From Eulemur rufifrons (lineage: Eukaryota > Chordata > Mammalia > Primates > Lemuridae): a stretch of 64,000 nt of DNA. Where the stretch lies: contig NC_090989.1 of the NCBI RefSeq assembly GCF_041146395.1, positions 249,850,843 through 249,914,842 of the forward strand, in the 5' to 3' direction. Positions within the stretch are counted from its first letter, which is position 1, and each line of letters opens with the position of its first letter. A program made the translations under genes and the position numbers. The notes beneath the pieces were generated by a model. It did not search any database. It was not told the DNA's origin and saw only the letters and a program-made list of their open reading frames with translations. This document shows positions 45,561 through 57,390 of the stretch, in pieces.

Positions 45561-46413
45561 GATTTTCATGATCCTTGAAACCATCAATGTAGAATATCTC
45601 TAAGCCCTAGTCCAGCTACCAACATTATAATTTTGTGCAACAACGAAACACCAGTGGCAGTTAATGCCCATATTAGAGAATTAGGTAAATTCACTAGGAA
45701 GGGTCTTGCTCTCATTTATGTTTTTAGCCCTAAATGTATGTTTGTTTAAATGGTTTTGTTCTGTTTTCATTACAGTCCTTAGTGACTGCTTGCTCATAAA
45801 AATTGATATAATTTTCCACTGTTATTTAGAAACAAGAGGAAGGGATCTTACATCAATATTTTTCACCCACTGTTCTCTGCAATTTAAACATAGGACTTTC
45901 CTTAAATCTAAAATAGATTTTTTTATTAAAATAATTATATGATGATTTTATGACAATTTTTTCAAGATTTTAGTTTCTCTTCAGTCTGTAGCTTCAACAT
46001 CTATATTATGTTCCTAAAAGCAAAGTGATTGCATTAGATGAAATTTATTCAGAAATTTCATCCTGTATCATTCTTTAGGTAAATATGCTAATTTCCATGG
46101 AAACTGAATATAAGTCTCTTACCAATTTTCCATATTATGCATTTTATACTCAGAACCCCTTCAGACTGCCAGTGATTACTGACTGTAGGAATCTCTGTAT
46201 TCTACACATACTTCCTGACAGAGCCAACATTATGTATGTTTTCAACATGAAAAAGATCAGGAAACAATTTAGATTTTCCTCTCATCCAATTTATGTCAAT
46301 TTGAAGAACAAAACATTTTGTAAGTTACATTGGCAAAAGGCATGAAATAATGAGTTTTCCGGCAGAGAGGTCTTGGAGTCTTAATTTTTAATTCTTTAAT
46401 TTTGAAGCTTCTT
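45561..46413. other. unique sequence, no recognised feature
   Basis: 78- and 86-codon plus frames (45706 and 46085) without motifs. Confidence 0.4.
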
Positions 46414-46433
46414 GGAGCCTGAGATGTTTCTTT

Positions 46434-46459
46434 TGTTGTTGTTGTTGTTGTTGTTGTTT
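46434..46459 (+). repeat. (TTG)n tail-derived microsatellite
   Basis: About nine TTG units at the 3' end of the L1 (read as CAA on the element's strand), apparently grown from its A-rich tail. Confidence 0.85.
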
Positions 46460-46699
46460 TAATTTCAAAGTATTATATGGGCACAAATGTTTTTGGTTAC
46501 ATGGATCACTTTTATAATGCTCCAGTCAGGGTTAAAAGTGTGCCCATTACCCAGATAGTGTTCACTGTACTTGTTAGGTAGGTTCTATCCTATCCCGTCA
46601 TCTCCCTTCCCCTCTGCTTGATTTCCTTTGACATTTACTTCCCTCTATGCACAGGTGTGCTCATCAGTTAGTTCCAATTTAATATTAATAGTGAGTACT

Positions 46700-47073
<374 letters not shown>

Positions 47074-47440
47074 TTAGGATAGTAGTCTCCAGATCTATCC
47101 AAATTGCAGCAAAAGGCATTAAGTCATCCTTTTTCATGACTGTATAGTAGTCTGGGGTATACATATACCACATTTTGTTAACTCATGAATTGATGGGCAC
47201 TTCAGTTGACTCCATATCTTTGCGATTGTGAATTGTGCTCAATAAACATTCGTTTGCAGGTGTCTTTTTGATAAAAATGACTTTTTATCTTTGGGTAAAT
47301 ACCCAGTAGTGAGATTGCTGAATCAAATGGTAGACGTACTTTTAGTTCTTTGAGGAATCTCCATACTGTTTTCCATAGAAGTTGTACTAATTTGCAGTCC
47401 TACCAAAAATGTATAAGGGTTCCTTTCTCTCTGCATCCAT

Positions 47441-48871
47441 GCTAACAATAAGACAAGGATGCCCATTGTCACCATTTATATTCAATGTAGTGCTGGAAGT
47501 CCTAGCCAGAGCAATCAGGCAAGAGAAAGAAATTAAGGATATCCAAATCAAGAAAGAGGAAGTCAAACTATTACTTTTTGCAGGCAATATGATCTTATAT
47601 CTAGAAAACCCCAAAGATTTTGCCAAGAGACTCCTGGAATTGATAAAAAGAATTCAGCAATGTCTCAGGTTACAAAACCAATGTACACAAATCAGTAGCA
47701 TTCCTTTACACCAATAACAGTCAAGCTGAAATTCAAATCAAAGACTCAATAACATTCACAACTGCTACAAAGAAAATGAAATACCTAGAAATATACTTAA
47801 CCAAGGAGATGAAAGATCTCTATGAAGAGAAATATGAAACACTGAAGAAAGAAATTGCAAATGATACAAACAAGTGGAAAAACATATGCTCATGGATCAG
47901 CAGAATCAACATTGTTAAAATGTCCATACCACACAAAGTGATTTACAGATTCAGTGCAATCTCCATCAAAATTCCAACATCATATTTCACAGATCTAGAA
48001 AAAATAATTCTACACTTCATGTGGAAATAGAAAAGAGCCTGAATAACCAAAGCGATCTTAAGCAAAAGGAACAAATCTGGAGGCATCATATTACCAGACT
48101 TCAAACTATACTACAAGGCTATAGTAACCAAAACAGCATGGTATTGGTACAAAAATAAAAACATAAACCAATGAAACATAACAGAAAATCCAGATATAAA
48201 ACCATCTACATACAGCCAGTTGATCTTTAACAAAGCAGACAACAATATACACTGGGGAAAAGAAGCCCTATTCAGTAAATGGTGGTGGTAAAATTGGATA
48301 GCCATGTGTATAAGAATGAAACAAGGTCCATATCTCTCACCACTCAAAAAAATTACTTCAAGATGGATAAAGGACTTAAATATAAGGCATAAAACCTTAA
48401 GAATTCTAGAGGAAACTGTAGGTAAAACTCTTCTAGATATCAGCCTAGGTAAAGAACTTATGAAGAAGATCCTAATGGCAATCACAGCAACAACAAAAAT
48501 AAATAAATGCGACTTAATAAATCAAAAAGCTTATGCACAGCAAAGGAAATGATTAACAAAGCAAATAGGCAACCTATAGAATGGGAGAAAACATTCACAA
48601 GCTATACATCTGATAAAGGGCTAATAACAAGAATCTACAAAGAACTCAAGCAAATCTGCAAGAAAAAATTCAAACAACCCCATTAAAAAGTGGGCAAAAG
48701 ACATGAACAGAAGCTACTCAAAAGAACATAGACAAATGTCCAATAAACATGAAAAAATGCTCAATGTCGCTACTCATCAGGGAAATGCAAATCAAAACCA
48801 CAATGAGGTATCACTTTAACTTTACCCCAGTCAGAATGGCTTTTATTAAAAAATCCAGAAACAGTAGATGC
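47441..48871 (+). pseudogene. L1 ORF2 fragment (reverse transcriptase through cysteine-rich region), broken
   Basis: The first 102-codon frame (47409-47717) carries the RT region '[20 protein letters not shown]'. At the catalytic site the usual Phe-Ala-Asp-Asp is Phe-Ala-Gly-Asn (about 47577-47588), so both aspartates are lost. An 84-codon frame follows at 47776-48030, with stops and frameshifts after it and an 82-codon frame at 48304-48552. The minus-strand frame at 48111-48485 is antisense shadow. Confidence 0.85.
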
Positions 48872-48890
48872 TGGAGCCTGAGATATTTCT

Positions 48891-49205
48891 CAAGAGGGAT
48901 GTAAAGGGAAGGGCATGAAATAATTTAGTAAGTAGCGTCACTCTGCATGAATTTTTGGCTCAGATTTCAGGGAATATTTTGGCAGGAGGGCTTACAATGG
49001 AGTGGGTTCTGTTCTTTTTTCCCTGGCTCATTTTTAAGCATCTGCTGAGAGGATTTCAGATATGCCATGTAGCCAACATAGCCCATAATTCTTCTAAGAA
49101 TTTTAGAATGTATCTAGTGAGTTGAAATGGTACTTGTTTTTTTGTTTTTGTTTTTTTTTTTTTTGTTTGTTTGGAAGTGCTCTCTCTTTACCTCAAATTT
49201 AACTT
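48891..49205. other. unique sequence with a T/G-rich tract
   Basis: 49136-49174 is a poly-T tract with scattered G ('tttttttttttgtttgttt'). It could be an isolated tail, but no element body is seen. Confidence 0.45.
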
Positions 49206-50015
49206 ACTGTATATAAAGGAGTAGGAGAGAGAGGGTCAGAGAGAGGGTCAGAAGGTCCTTTCTGTTATGAAAAAAGAGGGCATTGATGTGAGTAAGTAAT
49301 TATTGGTTGTTTCACAAGCACGGCAGCCAATCTTCTCCCTACTACTAGAAAGTGTGTGAGCAGTACCAACCTTACACCCAGGCAACAAGGAACTCTGCCC
49401 CTTCCTGGACCTCCTCTGGCTGTGCCCACCCCTTATGGAATGAGGAGTGCCCAGATAAAGTCCACACAGAGTGCACACCCCCAGGTTCCCTTCTGCTAGG
49501 CCAAGTTTTAGGTACCTGAGACCTGAAAATTTCCACGACTGTCCCAGCCCACCTCCAGTGTCTGTGTGGCCTCTTTTTTGAGGTAGACTGTGATACTGTG
49601 ATGTTCATGTGTGCACCTCGAGGACCAAGGGAGGCCAAGGGGCAGCGGGGAAGGTTTGGATGGCATGTGGCTGTGTGGGCTGGAGTGTCTACACAGTGAT
49701 GCAGAAGACTCCTCAGGGTGCAAGACAGAGCCAGGGTTGGGAAGAGAAGGGGCAAGGAATGTGGGTAGTGTCTTAGTGTAGAAATCGATGGAGTCCAAGA
49801 GTTTTCAATTCAGAACAGGCCGTATGTAGATTTCTTGGGATACAAGAATAGCATATATTTTAACAGTTTTTTGTCTTTATTTATAGCTTTTAAACACTTA
49901 TGATATGCAGACCTCCATTTATATATATGCCCTAAGTCCCACAAGTGTTAAACTAGGCACAATGATGAGACAAGTCAACGAACAGGCACAGCGTCTCATG
50001 AGCCTAGGCTGTTGC
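49206..50015. other. G+C-richer unassigned block
   Basis: Overlapping minus-strand frames of 76, 127 and 96 codons (49248-49798) reflect G+C richness rather than a gene that I can recognise. There is no domain, no signal peptide and no clear splice sites. Confidence 0.4.
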
Positions 50016-50024
50016 AGAAGCAAG

Positions 50025-50180
50025 GTGGAAGCATCAACCTTGTGTTTGAATCTTAGCTCTGTAACTCATTAGCTGAGTGACCTTTTTCCTGTTCATTAAC
50101 CTCTCTGGGTCTAGTTTCCTCATTTGTAAAATGAGAATAATGCCTACCACAACAATTTTGTTTTCAACAAGGATTAAAGC
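50025..50180 (+). repeat. MIR SINE
   Basis: 'gtttgaatcttagctctgta', 'actcattagctgagtgacct', 'ctagtttcctcatttgtaaa', 'atgagaataatgcctaccac' in MIR order. Confidence 0.8.
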
Positions 50181-53100
50181 AATAAGAGGTTTTTGTGTAT
50201 ATATACATACACACATACAGGATATTCTATGATGGAATACATCTTTATATCTATCTACCTATCAGCCTGTCTAACTATTGAGAGAGGAAAAGAATGAGAG
50301 AAGAGAATAGAGCCTCAAGAATAAATTTTAGGTCACTTTAGGTATATTTTCTGTGTCAGCAGCTAATCTTTTCCTCTAAGAATTTTCTTGTGGAGTTTAT
50401 CTACCCAGAGGCACAAAGTTTTTCCTGACTAATGTGTATTAATTCTTGGTGAAATTTCAGCTTTAGAACCTTAAGTAATCCTCCCATTGTAGTGACCCAT
50501 GGAAATCTTTCTCTCCTGTCTCAAGCACAAGGATGTTCTGGGATGGATTTTACATCACAGTGTCTCTGCTTATTATTGCTTCACTTATAGAGAAATCTCA
50601 AATAACTTACACAGAGTTTCACACTCTTCTTTTATCCAAAATCATAACCCTTTTTCTTGAATACAAATAGAAATCATGGCTTGCTTATAAATATATCGAA
50701 CTCTTAACTAGCAATTGTACTAGACACTTTCCATCGCATGACAGAGCATTGCCTTTAATCATTTACAGTATTTGCCTTTGCTCTTGCTCCTCCCTCTTTA
50801 TTACACAAACCACCTATATTTTCAGAAGCTTGATTAGAAATACAGCAGGCCCTCGAATAATGTTGTGTCCACTTGGTAACCCTGAGAACTACATGTCAGA
50901 AGCCTCATCGCTGTATGATTTGGTTAGAGTAGGCCCAACGAGGAACCTGTCTGAGATGTAGAAGGTGGAATTAAAACATTGCCCACTGGCCATTATTCTC
51001 TGAAGATCTTTGTACAGATAGATGTGGCAATAAATAGACACAGAGGTTCCTGGCAGACACAGCTTGTCCTTGGTCTCCTCTGCTCCATGTCTATCTCTCC
51101 TTCCTGCCTGCTGGCAGTATCCCCAGGTTCACTGCCCACACCTTGGCTGCAGACCCCCCAAACAATAGCTTCCCAAGGCCTCTCCTCCATCTCCCTCTCC
51201 ACAGTCATGCTTTGCCCCTGGAAGTGCTTGGCTTTGACATCAACTTTGACATTGACTTTTGGTGACTCTTTCTCTAAACCTTATAAAGACAGAACTTTCT
51301 CCAGCTTCTCCCAAAATTTGGTAAGACAGAATTCCTATAACAAATCTTTTGCTCATAATGTTCATGGTGACTCTGCTCCCCTGACTGCATCCTCACTGAT
51401 ACATTACTCTCTGTTTCTTTAGTTTATTCTTTAATATTTTTCCCTTTTTTTCTGGAAACTCAAGGCTGATCCCTATTCATACACCTACTCCCACCCTTTT
51501 CTCATAATTTTATTGAAATCAAAATCATTCTTGGCCTTAAAAAAAAATCCATCTTGTTACATTTGTTGTTCCCGTGACACTTTTATTATATCATGATTTG
51601 GTATAACCCCATGACAGGGATTAGCAATTTTTCAGAAAGGGCTGGTGCATGATTTACTTTTTTATTTGTTGTGAGAAGTTTTAATTACTCTTTATCAAAG
51701 GAGGAACCTAGCCTGTGGTAAAGAGGACTAGTTTTTTTCTTTTACATTTCAATGTCTTTCTACTTCCATATATTCTAATATTTAAAAAAGCCATTTGAGT
51801 GGAGAAATTTTCTTTTAAAAATAAAATCAATTTCTTAAAAGATTAAGATTTCTCAGAAATACGTTATCTTCCTAATCCTAGAAAAAGAACCTTAAATGTT
51901 GGGTAGGTATGAAAAGCTAAAATATTTCAAATCATAGAGGAGGTATGGAAGTCACCTTAGTTTTCTGGTGTTTTTTTCCTAGGCTCTCCAAATCCTCTTG
52001 GACATGCATTTTCTAGGAGAATACCAATGTAATGTAATGTTGATTTTTTTCAATTCAGGAAGTACGTTAATTGCATAGAATAAAGATGATTCAATATCTT
52101 CATGATTTTGATAATAAAAATAAGAGAAACCGTTATCCTCATTTCTACCAGCATATATACTTCGTATTTTATATACTTTATTGCAAGTATTTTACGGATA
52201 TTCGACTACTCTTACAGATACTTGATATATAATTACTTTTAAGATTGAATAAAGTATGAATGATAGTAGAGTAAGATTCTTATTGTATAAAATATTCAAG
52301 AAGATTAAGAATTTAAAACATGGAACCTCATAGTTTTCATGACCATAATCTACTTAATTTTCTAAATAATCCAATGAACTTAACAGGGAAGATAATTATA
52401 ACATCTACATTTTAGGCAGGAAGAAATCCGAGTTTTTAGTGAATATTATTTGCCAAATCATGTGTTTACCAAGTAGAAGTTCCCAGTTATTGTGTAGACT
52501 CTACCACACAGGGTTCTATAGAAAAGGCTAGCACAGAAGGATCCATTTTAGGGAAACAGTGGATGAAATTGGCCTAGTACATACACCAAAGCCAGTGACA
52601 GAAGAAACATTTCAATCTGGCCATCCAGTGAAAGACAGATACCAGAGATTTTTGTGTAGGTTTTGTGTGGTCTAATATGTGGGTAAAATATTACTGAATT
52701 ATCATGAGTACTTAAACAATTGTAGTTGAGAGAGAGAGCTACCAATTATTGTCAATGCTAAATAAAGTAAAATCAAAGAACTTCATGCGAAATTAAAAGT
52801 ACTGAATATCAATGTGGTCTTTGCCTGACCTAAGACCTGCTGTTTACATAGATGAAATGAGAAAGTTTCTATATTTAAGTCTAGTTATTAAAACAACCTG
52901 TTCAAATAAGAAAACTTTCCACATTAATAAATACCATCATTTTATGCTATAAACATACAATTGTCTATAGAGGCCCCTGATAGTAAATTAATTAAATCTC
53001 TGTTCCATTATGATGTCAACAAATTTGGAAGCTCATTATTTATTTGGCACTAATTTAGCCTAGCAAATTAATTAGAAAGGGCCTGGGAAAATAAATGATT

Positions 53101-53480
53101 TAACATGAAAGTCCAAATCAAGACAAAGAGGCAAAATTAAAGAACTTATTTAGAGGAAAGGGATAATTACATCGTTTTCAGGAGGACATTCTTTCTTCCT
53201 AAAGGCAGACAGCACAGTGCAGAGAAGCTGCCCAAAAGTGGACTTAGGAAACTAGAATCAGGAATTTTCTTTAAGAAAAACAGTTGCTCTGCACGGAGGT
53301 TATTTACAAAAGGCTGCACTCCACGGTGTGTTCCCAGAGCTCTTTCTGACTTCATCCTTCTCCATAATGCAGTTCTAAGACCCATGGGACAACTGGTCAC
53401 AGGTCAACAACTTCTACCCCTGGGGAAACTTCCCTTCACCCTGAAAGGTTTGCTGAAAGATCATCTCAGAATAAGGCAGA
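50181..53480. other. long mostly unique stretch
   Basis: The longest open frame without L1 similarity is 147 codons, plus, 50979-51422. It is serine-rich and compositionally plain, with no domain I recognise. The rest is A+T rich without nameable repeats. Confidence 0.4.
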
Positions 53481-53890
53481 TTATTAAGAGAAAGAGATTT
53501 ATTTCCCGTGCGCATGAGGGAAATCACAGAGTGATTACTTAATATTCCAGTGGGGTCCAGAAATGCATATAACCTCATTTTAGAGGGGAGTGGGAGATCA
53601 GGAATATAGGTAATTCTGTTTAGGGGCAATAAATTATGGAAGGATGAATAGATACTTGGGAGAATGAATGGATGAAGGGAAACAGATTGACTTGTAAATG
53701 TTCTCTTTGGAAATTAAATTAACCTGAGAGACAGGTATATTTAAAATGATTTGGGCCAGGTTTGGTTGCATTCTTGATCTTTCCTGTAATAAATTGAGAG
53801 AACAAAGAAGGAAAGAGAAGTTTGTTTGTTTGTTTGTTTTTATGGGTCTGTTTTTTAATGAAAAAAGATGGAATGCCCCTTCCAATGCCT
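53481..53890. other. unassigned block, possibly repeat-derived
   Basis: Phrases such as 'ggatgaatagatacttggga' and 'gatttgggccaggtttggtt' have the feel of an LTR-like element, but I cannot name it. (TTTG)5 lies at 53820-53840. Confidence 0.3.
53820..53840 (+). repeat. (TTTG)5 microsatellite
   Basis: Five tandem GTTT units followed by T5. Confidence 0.9.
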
Positions 53891-54889
53891 ATTGATCTCT
53901 AAAGGCCTTTAATTCAAAATACACTTTATACCAAGGAGTCATATTTTGGGGAGAAATTTCCTGAGCTCCTTCACTTTCAAAAACACTTTATACTCTTAAA
54001 AATTATTGAGGAACCCAAAGAGCATATTTTTAATGTAGGCTATATCTATTGGTGTTATCTGTACTACAAATTAAAGCAGAATTTTTGGAAAATATTTACT
54101 GTTTTATTTGAAAAAAAAAGACCCATTATATCCTACCATAAATAATAATTTTTATTAAAAATTTTTAAAAAATGTAAAAAAAATGTATTTTCTGAAACAA
54201 AAAAATTTCAGCTAAAAGAATAACATCATTTTACATTTTTTGCACATCTCTTTAATGTCTGACTTGATAGAAGATAGGTGAATTGCCATATGTGCTTCTG
54301 CATTAAATCTGTTGTTCTGCATTGTTTTGGGTAAAGTAGGTGAAAAAAATTCAGCTTCAAACATAAATGTAGTTTACAAAAGGAAGACTATTGTATGGTC
54401 TTTCCAGATAATTTTGCATATTCTTTAATACTATACAAAACCTCAACTAGTGATAGTTTCTTAAAATTTATTTACAATGTGAATACCAGGAGAAGTTGCA
54501 TCCTGATTTCTGACCCACACAAACTCTGAGAAAATAAATACTGGTTGTTTTATACCAATAAGTTTTAAGATAATCTGATACATGGCAATAGACACTAATG
54601 CCATGTGTGTATAAGTATCCATGCAACAAATGTACATAAAAAAGCCTGAAAGGACTTAGTAGCGATTAAATCTGAGGATAGAAGTGGAAAGAGACTTTAA
54701 AAATTTTCATTTTTTTAACATATCTAACTGAGGTCTTGCTTGAACCTTTTACAGTGAGAATGGTGAGAATATATTTATATATGGTGCTCTTTACAATTCT
54801 AAAAATAAAAAGTTGAAGGTAAAAAAAGAATTTATTTACAGTGTAGAATCTGAAACTATATCAATGGATTTTTATTCTTTGTCACATTA
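53891..54889. other. A+T-rich sequence, no recognised feature
   Basis: No open frame of note. Confidence 0.4.
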
Positions 54890-55545
54890 AAATCCTTAAT
54901 CTATCTATCTTGCATTTCCAAAAGATCCTTTACCCATGCATGATCTTGTAACATCATGCCTTGGTTATGTGAAAAATATTGCTTCAGTGAGTTATGTAGC
55001 TCTTCCAAATGATATTTTGTGTAGTACATGTCTGCTGACAAATTTCGTCAGCTTTTTTCAATCTATAAAGGTCTCTAATTCACTTAACTTAAATGATATT
55101 TTTGAAGGGTATATATTCTAGGTTGGCAATTTTTTTTCTTTAAGCACTTTAAAGATACTTTAAAGATGGCATTCTGTTGTCTTCTGCCTTCTATTTTTTC
55201 TTATGTAATGTCAAACATTTTCTTATCATTGTTCCTGTGCATGCAATATGCCTTTTTTCACTGGATGTTGTTAAGATGTTATCTTTATCACTGATTTTTC
55301 TCTAGATTGACTATTCTTTCTTGGGGTGTTTACTTCCCTCTACTTGCACCGCCCCCCACCCCCGCCCCCCGACCCTTTTCTTCTGTAGAATGGCTTGTTT
55401 TTAATTGCTTGGGATTAGCTTAGCTTCCTGGATAAATGGCTTGGTGTTTTTCATAAGAGCTGAACATTTTTCTGACATTATTTTTTAAAATTTTTTCAGT
55501 TTCATTCTTACCTTCTTTTCCTCTGGGGCTCTAATTACATATATG
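54890..55545 (-). mobile_element. old L1M ORF1-region remnant
   Basis: Antisense L1M words in order: 'atattctaggttggcaattt', 'gatggcattctgttgtcttc', 'gatgttatctttatcactga', 'cttcctggataaatggcttg', 'tttcctctggggctctaatt'. No coding capacity. Confidence 0.5.
55349..55375 (-). other. potential G-quadruplex (minus strand)
   Basis: C runs of 6, 5, 6 and 3 separated by single or double bases (55352-55374) give four G runs with one- to two-base loops on the minus strand, the canonical G-quadruplex pattern. Confidence 0.75.
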
Positions 55546-55547
55546 TT

Positions 55548-55789
55548 GTACAGTATGGTGATATGATGACTATAATTACTAATAATATATTGTATTGTTG
55601 AAAATTGTTACAGAGTAGATCTTAAATGTTCTCACCACAAAAATGTGTTAAGTATGTGAGGTGATGAATATAATAATTAGCTTGATGTAATCACTTCATA
55701 GTGTATGTATATCTTGAAAAATCATTGTATACCATAAATACAAACAATTTTTATTTGTGAATTATGTCTTAACAGAGCTGAAAAAAAAA
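55548..55789 (+). mobile_element. L1MA/MB 3' end
   Basis: 'gttgtacagtatggtgatat', 'gttacagagtagatcttaaa', 'tgttctcaccacaaaaatgt', 'gtgtatgtatatcttgaaaa', 'cattgtataccataaataca' then A8. A forward L1 end placed against an old L1M of opposite strand. Confidence 0.75.
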
Positions 55790-55899
55790 TTCAAGGGACA
55801 CCATCTGCTATGGTTCTTCAAGCCTGTGTTAAGATTCACTCCTTTGAGTTCCCATATATCCAAACTGTCATCTGTCATTAGATTTAGTATTTACCATAT

Positions 55900-56030
55900 T
55901 TCTTTGTCTGCCACTACAACATGAATGTTTTGATGACAGGGAATATGCGATATAAATGTTTATATTCTAATGACCAGGACAAAGTTTGGCACATAGTAGG
56001 CACAAAAAAAAATGTTTGTTGAAATAATGC
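55900..56030 (+). repeat. L2 LINE 3' end
   Basis: 'gatgacagggaatatgcgat', 'aagtttggcacatagtaggc', 'atgtttgttgaaataatgc' follow the L2 end. Confidence 0.6.
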
Positions 56031-56034
56031 ACAA

Positions 56035-56635
56035 TTATCCTCTGTCAAATTGATTTTTAGTGCCACATTTGACTGACTTCATATACTGCCTTTCTAATAC
56101 AACAAGTGTTCCTCCCAGACAGGAACCAAATAATTCCAGAGACAAATTACCTAATATGGATAGCTGCAAATTTAAAGGACTTGTCAGTAAATGCCATAGC
56201 ACTGTCCTGATTGTTTTTCTTCCAGAAAAGATTTTCTGACATAAAATGATCAACACATCAGCTTGTGGCTTCTTGCAGTCCAGAAGCAAATGATTCATGC
56301 TCCTTGTTATTATATTAATGCATGTGAAAAGCAATAAAAATTCCAAGAAGCCATCATATAGTCAAAATATCATAACTTTCTCTCATTACCCAAAAGTCAA
56401 TGGATCATTACTCCTGATATATATTGATTCAAGCTGACAGCATTGGTGTTTAGATTCATTGTCACTCATTCTTTAGGTCAAATAACTGTCATAATCACCT
56501 TAGTACATTTACCTATTGAACTATATTAGAATCCATACAAATACTGGACATTTTGCTCCATAATGATTGGACACTGGCTCGGTCCAAGGTCCTAAGTGTG
56601 GGCAGAAACAAGGCTCTTGTCTAAAGCCAGCAATT
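56035..56635. other. unique sequence, no recognised feature
   Basis: Includes a 103-codon minus frame (56035-56346) with no recognised domain. It is probably a chance frame. Confidence 0.4.
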
Positions 56636-56637
56636 TT

Positions 56638-56760
56638 CCACACACTGTGCTAAGCACATTACAATCACTATGCCATTTAATCTTTACAACAAACCTGTGA
56701 GGGAGTTGATATTATTACCATTATTTTATAGATGAAGAACTGAAGCTCTACATGGTTGAT
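56638..56760 (-). repeat. MIR SINE, 3' part
   Basis: Reverse MIR: 'tgctaagcacattacaatca', 'catttaatctttacaacaaa', 'cctgtgagggagttgatatt', 'ttatagatgaagaactgaag'. Confidence 0.8.
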
Positions 56761-57390
56761 CCTGAGCACCACTGCTCTACAGGAGATACAAATGTCAAGC
56801 ACCTGTCTTTGTCTCAGCCTTCACCTGCCCCACTGTTCCCTTGGAGACCGCTTCTGAACCTCTCTTACCTGCCAATCCCTCTGCAGAGCTCACCGGTGCT
56901 ACTGCTGTGCTGCCAGAGATGCAAGACACCAGGACTTTCCAGGTTCTCTGCTCTCATCTGTAGGTTTTCCATTCAGAGCTCACCCCAGCCACCATCACTG
57001 CTTCTGTAATGGAAGTATAGGTAGGCTTACTTCCATACATTCAATTCATTTCTCGATATGGGCCAGGCATTAAAGAGAACATGCAACGCATCTGTCCCCA
57101 AGGAGTTTACATTCCAGTGGACGCAGCTCTGTCCTTGGTACTCAGATGATTGGCTCCTGAGTTAACAGAGCTCTATGGGCCCCAGGAGACAGACTGGGCC
57201 TACCTCCTCCCTTACTGGGTGTGCAGACCAGGCTCCTCCGAGCATTCTTTAGAGATTATTCCCACTGGCCCCAGGTGGCTGTGCCAATAACTGTCCATGT
57301 GCTTAGGCCCCTGGACTTGGCCATAAGAACGTTGAGCACAATGGCCTCATGGGGAATAGTTCACCTTGATTTCAATTAAGAGCACTGACT
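56761..57390. other. unique G+C-richer sequence before the L1
   Basis: An 85-codon plus frame (56752-57009) has no recognised domain. 57060-57120 ('ccccaaggagtttacattcc') resembles an old interspersed repeat that I cannot place. Confidence 0.35.

Noticed and set aside
48111..48485. 124-codon minus-strand frame
   Set aside because: Antisense shadow of L1 ORF2. The same type of shadow appears at 6308-6649 (plus) and 63097-63426 (minus), where it mirrors the same L1 region.
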